From positions 1-11,189 of the forward strand of contig WLRX01000019.1 in the NCBI GenBank assembly GCA_009706135.1: a stretch of 11,189 nt of DNA, in the 5' to 3' direction. A model generated the notes under the pieces. The model was given only the letters and a program-made list of their open reading frames with translations, did not search any database and was not told the DNA's origin. Both the position numbers and the translations under genes were made by a program. This document shows, one piece after another, positions 1-5,236 of the stretch; position 1 is the stretch's first letter, and each line of letters opens with the position of its first letter. The stretch comes from Actinomycetota bacterium (GTDB lineage: Bacteria > Actinomycetota > Actinomycetes > Nanopelagicales > Nanopelagicaceae).

Positions 1-926
1 CCATTATGAAAATATTTGCAGACTTCACACCACTTGTTGAGCCGCTATCACTTGATGAAGCATTCTTAGATGTCACAGGTGCCAGACGTTTACTTGGCAC
101 GGGACGCGAGATCGGAACGCAGATTCGAAAGCGAATATTTGAGCAAGAGGGTATTACATGCTCAGTTGGGATTGCGCCATCTAAGTTCATTGCAAAATTA
201 GCATCCGGACATTGCAAACCAAATGGGCTATTAGAAATCGCACCTGATCGAATTCTGACATTTTTACATCCATTGCCAGTATCTGCGTTGTGGGGAGTCG
301 GACCAAAAACCGCAGAAACACTAGAACAACTAGGACTTCGCACCGTAGAAGATGTAGCTAATTTGCCACGTGCAACTTTAATTAGAGCAATCGGGCAAGC
401 AGCAGGTGAAACGTTGCACGAACTTGCATGGGGCCGCGATTTTCGTGATGTAACGCCTGAAGATGTAGATAAGAGCATCAGTGCGGCAGAAACATTTGCA
501 CACGATTTAGATAATCCAGAAGAGATCTTGCAAGAGTTTTTACGTCTTACTCAAAAAGCAACCGCACGATTGCGGGACAATGGATTGTTTGCAAAGACAA
601 TTTCTATCAAAGTTCGCTTTGCAGATTTCACAACTATCAACCGATCTAAGACTCTGCCACTTGCTACAGATAGTGCACATGAGGCGTATGAAGTTGTTAA
701 AGATTTGTATACAGCCCTTCGAATAGAGCGAGCACGGTTACGACTAGTCGGTGTCAGTCTTGAAAATCTGGTCAGCGCTGCCCCAGAACAGATGGTTTTA
801 GGGGCTAGGGATAAAGGATGGCGAGATGCTGAGCGCGCTATCGATCGCGCCCGTGCCAGATTCGGACGATTGAGTGTGCGTCCAGGGCGCCTGATTGAAA
901 ATTCTGAAGATCAAAGCGATGAGTAG
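1..926 (+). CDS. dinB: DNA polymerase IV (Y-family, DinB), 5'-truncated by the window edge
   Basis: Translesion DNA polymerase that copies damaged templates with low fidelity. The reading frame is open to the left edge, so the N-terminal part (roughly 90-100 residues, with the first metal-binding Asp) lies outside; the Met at 6 is internal. Numbering from that Met, the palm motif SLDEAFLDVTG has the catalytic Asp17-Glu18. SVGIAPSKFIAKLAS (53-67) follows, as usual in this family. A helix-hairpin-helix thumb segment (about 94-121, WGVGPKTAETLEQLGL) comes next, then the little-finger domain (about 155-255). QMVLGA at 262-267 resembles the beta-clamp-binding peptide of Pol IV (QLVLGL in E. coli). 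The C-terminus is Arg-rich (RARARFGRLSVRPGRL) and ends in an acidic tail. The TAG stop lies 33 bases before the next gene. Family assignment is secure. Its place next to the dcw cluster need not imply a shared function. Confidence 0.95.
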   Translation, partial: IMKIFADFTPLVEPLSLDEAFLDVTGARRLLGTGREIGTQIRKRIFEQEGITCSVGIAPSKFIAKLASGHCKPNGLLEIAPDRILTFLHPLPVSALWGVGPKTAETLEQLGLRTVEDVANLPRATLIRAIGQAAGETLHELAWGRDFRDVTPEDVDKSISAAETFAHDLDNPEEILQEFLRLTQKATARLRDNGLFAKTISIKVRFADFTTINRSKTLPLATDSAHEAYEVVKDLYTALRIERARLRLVGVSLENLVSAAPEQMVLGARDKGWRDAERAIDRARARFGRLSVRPGRLIENSEDQSDE

Positions 927-946
927 CCCATAAGGCAAAGTTGTTC

Positions 947-952
947 TATTGT
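947..952 (+). promoter_or_regulatory. Candidate -10 element for a leaderless DUF3040 transcript
   Basis: TATTGT fits the actinobacterial TANNNT -10 pattern and ends 7 bases before the ATG at 960, so transcription would start at or next to the start codon. No Shine-Dalgarno-like purine run precedes that ATG (the bases just before it are GTTGGCCAC), which agrees with a leaderless message. No convincing -35 is visible. This is inference from spacing alone. Confidence 0.35.
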
Positions 953-959
953 TGGCCAC

Positions 960-1316
960 ATGCCACTGTCAGATCGCGAGCGCAAGTTATTAGCCGAGAT
1001 GGAGCAAGCTCTATCGGCTGATGATCCACGCCTATCCTCAACTCTGACAGGTGCACGTACATACCCCGGCCGCACTCGAGTCTTAGCTGGCGTTGGTGCA
1101 TTGCTTTCAGGGTTGGCAATAATTTTGGGCGGCCTGATTTCGCAGACAGTTCCCCTTGGGATCTTGGGCTTTCTCATCGCACTGAGCGGTCTGTTCACTG
1201 TGCTTTCAGCTCTTTCTGGCTTAGGCAAAGGCGTAAAAGCAAGCGCAAAGGCTCCGGGCAGAGGTCTGCGCTCGCGTTTAGAGCAGCGCTGGGATCAACG
1301 TAACTTCGATAATTAG
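960..1316 (+). CDS. DUF3040 family small membrane protein
   Basis: 118-residue protein of the actinobacterial DUF3040 family; no biochemical function is established. The N-terminus MPLSDRERKLLAEMEQAL, followed by DDPRL and STL, is the family signature, an amphipathic segment expected on the cytoplasmic side. Two hydrophobic helices follow, about residues 40-60 and 65-87, joined by a short turn (SQTVP), then a basic C-terminal tail (RGLRSRLEQRWDQR). The family signature begins at the very first residue, so the ATG at 960 is well supported despite lacking an upstream ribosome binding site. Genes of this family commonly stand just before mraZ in Actinomycetia, which suggests an envelope-related role. 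A strong terminator follows at 1332-1359, so it is probably transcribed separately from mraZ. Confidence 0.88.
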   Translation: MPLSDRERKLLAEMEQALSADDPRLSSTLTGARTYPGRTRVLAGVGALLSGLAIILGGLISQTVPLGILGFLIALSGLFTVLSALSGLGKGVKASAKAPGRGLRSRLEQRWDQRNFDN

Positions 1317-1331
1317 TAGTTCTACGCTCAC

Positions 1332-1359
1332 AAGCCTCCCAATTTGGGGGGCTTTTTTT
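1332..1359 (+). terminator. Rho-independent terminator after DUF3040
   Basis: AAGCCTCCC (1332-1340) pairs with GGGGGGCTT (1346-1354) over 9 base pairs with one T-G wobble and a 5-base loop AATTT. A run of seven T (1353-1359) follows. It lies 15 bases after the DUF3040 stop and separates that transcript from the mraZ operon. Confidence 0.9.
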
Positions 1360-1372
1360 ATGCCCATTTGCA

Positions 1373-1395
1373 CCCACGCTGAGGGGAGCGTTGGG
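1373..1395. repeat. Imperfect inverted repeat upstream of the MraZ boxes
   Basis: CCCACGCT (1373-1380) can pair with AGCGTTGGG (1387-1395) over eight pairs with one bulged T (1392), around the loop GAGGGG. No T-run follows, so it is not a standard terminator. It lies just upstream of the phased MraZ boxes and could be a binding site for another regulator or a chance structure. Function unknown. Confidence 0.35.
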
Positions 1396-1403
1396 GAAGC
1401 TTG

Positions 1404-1448
1404 TGGAGATAGGTGGTTGAAAATGGGGAAAAAGGGAGTAAAGTGGGG
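1404..1448 (+). promoter_or_regulatory. MraZ operator: five G-rich boxes at 10-bp period
   Basis: Five box-like pentamers start exactly 10 bases apart: TGGAG at 1404, TGGTT at 1414, TGGGG at 1424, GGGAG at 1434 and TGGGG at 1444. Spacers are 5 bases and AT-rich. MraZ proteins are known to bind direct TGGG-type repeats with this one-helical-turn spacing before their own gene, one box per subunit of the ring-shaped oligomer. The 1414 and 1434 boxes are degenerate. A further TGGGG at 1484 is in register (40 bases on) but lies by the mraZ Shine-Dalgarno. Expected role: autoregulation of the operon. Confidence 0.8.
1417..1444 (+). promoter_or_regulatory. Candidate dcw operon promoter overlapping the MraZ boxes
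   Basis: TTGAAA (1417-1422) and TAAAGT (1439-1444) are separated by 16 bases and resemble a housekeeping sigma factor -35 and TANNNT-type -10. The start site would be near 1450, giving an mraZ leader of about 55 bases. The elements are interleaved with the MraZ boxes at 1414-1448, so bound MraZ would block RNA polymerase. Assigned by sequence only. TATTTT at 1459-1464 is an alternative -10 with no matching -35. Confidence 0.5.
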
Positions 1449-1504
1449 AATGAGCCGTATTTTCAGGCTCTCGTAGGACACCTTGGGGAAGGGGGCCAGT
1501 ACAG

Positions 1505-1936
1505 ATGTTTTTGGGTACCCACGAACCACGTCTTGATGAAAAAGGCCGCCTCATACTCCCAGCGAAATTCCGTGAAGAACTTTCCCCAGGTTTAGTAATT
1601 ACTAAAGGTCAAGAACGTTGCCTTTACGTATTTCCTGCAACTGAATTTGCACACATCACCGAAACATTGCGTCAAGCACCCGTTACTGCAAAAGCTGCAC
1701 GTGATTACTCACGTGTGATGTTTGCTGGTGCACACGATGAAATTCCTGATCGCCAAGGACGCATAACTATTCCGCAAGGTTTGCGCACTTATGCGGCACT
1801 TGAAAAAGAGTGCGTAGTAATCGGTGCAAATACTCGCGTTGAAATTTGGGATTCAACTTCATGGAATCAATATCTAGCAGATCGCGAGAAGGGATTCGCT
1901 GATGTTTCCGAGGAGGTTTTCCCAGGACTCTTTTAG
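1505..1936 (+). CDS. mraZ: Transcriptional regulator MraZ
   Basis: 143-residue DNA-binding regulator with two SpoVT-AbrB-like half-domains, the normal length for the family. Each half has its DxxGR hallmark: DEKGRLILP at residues 11-19 and DRQGRITIP at 82-90. The N-terminus [15 protein letters not shown] is canonical and fixes the start at 1505; a G-rich Shine-Dalgarno (AAGGGGG, 1489-1495) stands 9 bases upstream. MraZ forms ring-like oligomers that bind repeated TGGG-type boxes, and such boxes are visible at 1404-1448, so it very probably regulates its own operon. It ends 158 bases before rsmH, and the gap holds a structured RNA. No unusual residues or breaks are seen. Confidence 0.97.
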   Translation: MFLGTHEPRLDEKGRLILPAKFREELSPGLVITKGQERCLYVFPATEFAHITETLRQAPVTAKAARDYSRVMFAGAHDEIPDRQGRITIPQGLRTYAALEKECVVIGANTRVEIWDSTSWNQYLADREKGFADVSEEVFPGLF

Positions 1937-1951
1937 TCCTTGAAAAATAAC

Positions 1952-2046
1952 TCTCATTTGTGGCCACTGCCGACCCTACGACTGCGGCGCCCCTTCCCCG
2001 GCGCCGCATAAAGCGATCCGTCGGCCGGCAGTGACCAGAGATGAGA
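1952..2046 (+). ncRNA. Structured rsmH leader RNA, probable mraW RNA motif
   Basis: A GC-rich element in AT-rich surroundings with nested complementary arms. The outer stem is TCTCAT (1952-1957) with ATGAGA (2041-2046). The main stem is TGGCCACTGCC (1961-1971) with GGCAGTGACCA (2027-2037), ten pairs and one C-A mismatch. It extends by GAC (1972-1974) with GTC (2020-2022), leaving GGCC bulged at 2023-2026. The apical hairpin is a perfect 9-bp stem, TGCGGCGCC (1983-1991) with GGCGCCGCA (2000-2008), loop CCTTCCCC. No U-run follows, so it is not a terminator. Actinobacteria are known to carry a conserved 'mraW RNA' before mraW/rsmH. Location and architecture fit, but a covariance-model match was not made. 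Its ligand and mechanism are unknown. Confidence 0.75.
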
Positions 2047-2052
2047 AAAAAA

Positions 2053-2078
2053 CAATTAAGTAAAGCAATTAAGTAAAG
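2053..2078 (+). repeat. 13-bp perfect tandem duplication in the rsmH leader
   Basis: CAATTAAGTAAAG occurs twice in a row (2053-2065 and 2066-2078), followed by CAA, the start of a third copy. It sits between the folded leader RNA and the rsmH Shine-Dalgarno, so copy number sets the distance between them. It looks like a replication-slippage product in unstructured AT-rich leader. Confidence 0.9.
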
Positions 2079-2084
2079 CAAAGA

Positions 2085-2091
2085 AGGGGAG
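2085..2091 (+). promoter_or_regulatory. Strong Shine-Dalgarno of rsmH
   Basis: AGGGGAG lies 3 bases before the ATG at 2095 in the purine tract AAGAAGGGGAGAAG (2081-2094); counted from AAGG (2084-2087) the spacing is 7 bases. The core GGGGAG (2086-2091) is complementary to TTCCCC in the loop of the upstream leader hairpin (1994-1999), giving five Watson-Crick pairs and one wobble. Confidence 0.7.
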
Positions 2092-2094
2092 AAG

Positions 2095-3054
2095 ATGATT
2101 CAAGCAAGTAATGCGCAACATGTATCTGTCATGCGCGATGAATGCATTAACTTACTTTCTCCTGCTATTGCATCCCATCCACAACCTGTAGTTATCGATG
2201 CGACACTTGGTTTGGGTGGTCACACAGAAGCCCTTCTCGAAAAATTCCCGCACTTAGTAGTCATCGGAATCGATCGCGATAAACAAGCAATCGAATTGGC
2301 AAATGAGCGACTCTCTCAATTTGGCACCAGATTCATTTCACATCACAGTGGTTTTGATGCAATTACAGAGGTTGCCAATAAGCATGGCTATTTACATGTG
2401 CAGGGAATTCTCTTTGATCTTGGGGTTTCATCACTTCAGTTGGATAACGCTGAACGCGGATTTTCATACGCACATGATGCGACGCTAGATATGCGAATGG
2501 ATAAGAGCCAAGGCAAGAGCGCCGCTGACATTGTTAATTCATATTCACCAGGTGAATTGGTTCGAATCCTACGCACTTATGGTGAAGAAAAATTTGCTAC
2601 TCGCATTGTTGAATCAATTGTGAAAGAGCGCGAAAAGTCACCACTTAATTCAACTGCACTTTTAGCGACGTTGGTTAAAAATGCAATTCCAGCTGCAACT
2701 CGTCGCACAGGTGGAAATCCAGCTAAACGAACCTTTCAAGCACTTCGCATTGAAACCAATGACGAACTTGGTGCAATTACTCGTGCAATTCCACAGGCAC
2801 TTAATCTCCTAGATATTCACGCCCGACTTGTGGTTATGTCCTTTCAATCGTTAGAAGATCGAATTGTTAAGAACTTTTTCCAAGAAGCCACTACATCTGG
2901 AACGCCGCAGGGACTTCCAGTTGAAATCGCGGAGTTAGCCGCAAAGTTCACTCTAGTTTTTAATGGAAGCCAGAGTCCAACAGAAAGAGAAGTTCAAGAG
3001 AATTCACGCGCTGCATCTGTTCGATTACGAGCAATCGAAAGGGTGGCTGCATAA
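2095..3054 (+). CDS. rsmH: 16S rRNA (cytosine(1402)-N(4))-methyltransferase RsmH
   Basis: 319-residue SAM-dependent methyltransferase (former name MraW) that modifies C1402 in the decoding centre of 16S rRNA. Visible motifs in order: the SAM-binding loop DATLGLGGHTEALL (35-48), the acidic strand end GIDRD (58-62), GILFDLGVSSLQLD (104-117), RGFSY and LDMRMD (121-136), NPAKRTFQALRIETNDEL (208-225) and SFQSLEDRIVK (249-259). The Asn at 208 replaces the His often seen before PAKRTFQALR, and the Gln at 251 replaces the His of SFHSLEDR. Length and motifs indicate an intact enzyme. The ATG at 2095 has a strong Shine-Dalgarno, and the start is followed by HVSVMRDECINLL as in homologues. Translation is probably modulated by the structured leader upstream. 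The stop codon abuts the next start directly. Confidence 0.97.
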   Translation: MIQASNAQHVSVMRDECINLLSPAIASHPQPVVIDATLGLGGHTEALLEKFPHLVVIGIDRDKQAIELANERLSQFGTRFISHHSGFDAITEVANKHGYLHVQGILFDLGVSSLQLDNAERGFSYAHDATLDMRMDKSQGKSAADIVNSYSPGELVRILRTYGEEKFATRIVESIVKEREKSPLNSTALLATLVKNAIPAATRRTGGNPAKRTFQALRIETNDELGAITRAIPQALNLLDIHARLVVMSFQSLEDRIVKNFFQEATTSGTPQGLPVEIAELAAKFTLVFNGSQSPTEREVQENSRAASVRLRAIERVAA

Positions 3055-3438
3055 ATGGCGATGACGGCGCTTGCACCTGCAATAACTAAAACCACAGCGC
3101 GTGTGGCGCAAAAATCAACTCGCGCAGCACTTCGAATCGTGGCTGATGCATCTGCTGGGAAACAAGCCAATCGACGTTTTTTTGCCTATTTTATTACAGG
3201 ACTCGGTTCGTTGTTTTTATTAGCGCTGCTATTTATTAATACTTTGTTGGCACAAGATGCTTTTGAATTATCAAAGCTCAAGGCTGACTTGAAATTATCT
3301 AGTGATCAGTATGAAGCAGTTACACGTGAAATTGAACGGATTTCATCTCCTGCAGTTTTAGCTGATAAGGCGAAAAAACTAGGTATGAATCCATCTCTTT
3401 CACCAACATTTTTGAATCTGGATGAGCCAAATGGGTAA
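3055..3438 (+). CDS. ftsL: FtsL-like divisome protein
   Basis: 127-residue bitopic membrane protein. A basic cytoplasmic N-terminus of about 40 residues is followed by one transmembrane helix (about 42-66, FFAYFITGLGSLFLLALLF and on). An extracytoplasmic segment with coiled-coil character follows (about 68-97), then SSPAVLADKAKKLGM (97-111), a pattern typical of FtsL/DivIC-type proteins. The name rests on topology, this motif and position between rsmH and ftsI; sequence conservation in this family is low. Its expected role is to bind and activate the FtsW-FtsI synthase at the septum. The ATG at 3055 follows the rsmH stop without a gap, with GGGTGG (3041-3046) as ribosome binding site; Met3 at 3061 is an alternative start. 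Its 3' end overlaps ftsI. Confidence 0.85.
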   Translation: MAMTALAPAITKTTARVAQKSTRAALRIVADASAGKQANRRFFAYFITGLGSLFLLALLFINTLLAQDAFELSKLKADLKLSSDQYEAVTREIERISSPAVLADKAKKLGMNPSLSPTFLNLDEPNG

Positions 3439-5236
3439 TTTAAACTTGGCGAAAAAGCGTTTGGTAGCGCTTACTATTTTCGCCCTTGCATTCATGGTTA
3501 TTTTTGCGTTTCGATTGATTCAAGTTCAAATTATTCAAGCTGGAGATTACAAAATCCGTGCAGTAGATGAAATGCAAGACACACGGTCTATTCCAGCCAA
3601 GCGCGGGGATATTACGGATATTAATGGCGTGACATTTGCCAGAAGTGTTGCCGCAATTAATATCGTCGTCGATCAAACTCAGATTTCAGATCCTGCCCGA
3701 GTTGCAGCCTTTGCCGCTCCAATTCTTAAATTGCCAGTAGCAGAAGTACAAGCCGCGATTACTGGAAAACTCAAATACAGCATGGTCTTACCTAATGCAC
3801 AGCCCGCTATTTGGCGCGCTTTAGTCGATGCAATGGCAACTTACAACGCTGCACTTGAGTCACATGAAATTAATCAACGAATCTTCGGCTTTTTTGCAGA
3901 GCGTGGGTACATCCGTGATTATCCATCTGGTTCTTTGTTGGCTTCTCTCATTGGTTTTGTTCGTAATGATGGCATCGGTGCAACTGGACTTGAGTCAAGT
4001 ATGAATTCGACTATCTCTGGAATAGATGGAAGATATTCCTATGCAGCAGCAGCTGGAGCAGAAATACCAGGTTCACAATCAGAAGTAGTTTCTGCTAAAA
4101 AGGGAACGAGCGTTCGCCTCACAATTGATCGAGACGTGCAATGGGTCGCTATGCAGGCGATTTCAGATGCAGTTCGAAAATCAGGCGCTCTCAGCGGAAC
4201 TGTCATTGTTATGGATCCAAAATCAGGTCACATTCTTGCTCATGCAACAGCACCAACTTTTGATCCAAATAATACGAAGAATGTTTCACTAAATTTAATG
4301 CGAAATAATTCAGTGCAAGAAGTTTACGAACCTGGTTCAACTGGAAAAGTAATAACTCTAGCCGCAGCATTAGAAGAGAAGAAAATTACGCCAACAACTG
4401 TGTTCACAGTGCCTTATTCTATAAAACGAAGCGATGCTACTTTTCACGATCACGAGAAGCATCCAACTCAGCGATTGACATCAACGGGAATTCTTGCAGT
4501 TTCAAGCAATACGGGTTCGATTCAAATCGGTGAAATGCTCAGTAATGACACACTTCATGATTACTTGACTAAATTTGGTATTGGTCAAAAAACTGGCTCT
4601 GGGTTGCCAGGGGAGTCTTCAGGAATTTTGCATCCAGTAAAGAGCTGGTCAGGTACTTCCGCTCCAACCATAGCTTTTGGTCATGGATATTCTTTAACAG
4701 CAATGCAAGCCACGAGTGTTTTCGCAACAATTGCCAACGATGGAGTTCGTGTTTCACCGACAGTAATTGCTGGAACAAGTGATCCTTCAGGAAATTTCAC
4801 ACCTGCAAAATCACAAACTTCAGAAAAAGTTATTAGTCCCAAAACTGCCGCACAACTTCGGATTATGATGGAAAGCGTTGTTTCAGCACAAGGTACAGCG
4901 CCAACTGCGGCAATTCCTGGGTATCGAGTCGCAGGTAAAACTGGTACTGCCGAACGTTTTAACGACGCGTGCCGTTGCTACAGTGGCTACACCGCATCAT
5001 TTATTGGTTTTGCGCCAGCAGATAAACCTGCATACGTAATCAGCGTCACTATTCAAAACCCACAAGGAATGCACTGGGGAGGAACTTTAGGCGGACCGGT
5101 ATTTAAAGACGTAATGTCGTTTGTTTTGCAATCCCGACACATCTCTCCAACGAATACAGTGATTAAACCCGTAGCGTTGTCACAAGCCGCTCTCAAAAAG
5201 AGTTCCAAATTTGTTTCGAAAGCATCAGGACAATGA
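3422..5236 (+). CDS. ftsI: Septal peptidoglycan transpeptidase FtsI (class B PBP)
   Basis: 604-residue penicillin-binding protein (actinobacterial PbpB) that cross-links septal peptidoglycan. A short cytoplasmic N-terminus and one membrane anchor (about 13-33) are followed by a dimerisation/pedestal domain starting RSIPAKRGDITDINGV (55-70). The transpeptidase domain has all three active-site motifs: S306-T-G-K309 (after EPG), S361-S-N363 and K506-T-G-T509. C517 and C519 (CRC) lie just after KTGT. GQKTGSGLPGE (388-398) and YTASFIGFAPADKP (523-536) are standard. No PASTA domains are present. The ATG at 3422 overlaps ftsL by 17 bases; ATG at 3431 is an alternative start, and neither has a clear Shine-Dalgarno, suggesting coupling to ftsL. 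It should act with FtsW, encoded downstream. The stop overlaps the murE start as ATGA. Confidence 0.96.
   Translation: MSQMGNLNLAKKRLVALTIFALAFMVIFAFRLIQVQIIQAGDYKIRAVDEMQDTRSIPAKRGDITDINGVTFARSVAAINIVVDQTQISDPARVAAFAAPILKLPVAEVQAAITGKLKYSMVLPNAQPAIWRALVDAMATYNAALESHEINQRIFGFFAERGYIRDYPSGSLLASLIGFVRNDGIGATGLESSMNSTISGIDGRYSYAAAAGAEIPGSQSEVVSAKKGTSVRLTIDRDVQWVAMQAISDAVRKSGALSGTVIVMDPKSGHILAHATAPTFDPNNTKNVSLNLMRNNSVQEVYEPGSTGKVITLAAALEEKKITPTTVFTVPYSIKRSDATFHDHEKHPTQRLTSTGILAVSSNTGSIQIGEMLSNDTLHDYLTKFGIGQKTGSGLPGESSGILHPVKSWSGTSAPTIAFGHGYSLTAMQATSVFATIANDGVRVSPTVIAGTSDPSGNFTPAKSQTSEKVISPKTAAQLRIMMESVVSAQGTAPTAAIPGYRVAGKTGTAERFNDACRCYSGYTASFIGFAPADKPAYVISVTIQNPQGMHWGGTLGGPVFKDVMSFVLQSRHISPTNTVIKPVALSQAALKKSSKFVSKASGQ

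Noticed and set aside
1459..1464. TATTTT as the -10 of the mraZ promoter
   Set aside because: No -35-like sequence 16-18 bases upstream; the TTGAAA/TAAAGT pair is better, though this one is not excluded.
1452..1470. GAGCC/GGCTC inverted repeat in the mraZ leader
   Set aside because: Five base pairs with a 9-base loop and no T-run; within chance expectation.
1481..1492. CCTT-GGGG-AAGG mini-hairpin over the mraZ ribosome binding site
   Set aside because: Only 4 base pairs with a tetraloop; too weak to claim regulation.
1195..1554. Open frame on the minus strand spanning DUF3040, the intergenic region and mraZ
   Set aside because: It crosses two genes, a terminator and the operator region, has no recognisable domain and no plausible ribosome binding site; it is an antisense shadow.
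1413..1595. 60-codon plus-strand frame starting in the MraZ boxes
   Set aside because: It overlaps the operator and the mraZ start in another frame; its composition reflects the G-rich boxes.
1952..2046. The rsmH leader structure read as an intrinsic terminator
   Set aside because: It is followed by an A-run and not a T-run on the + strand, and rsmH continues in the same direction.
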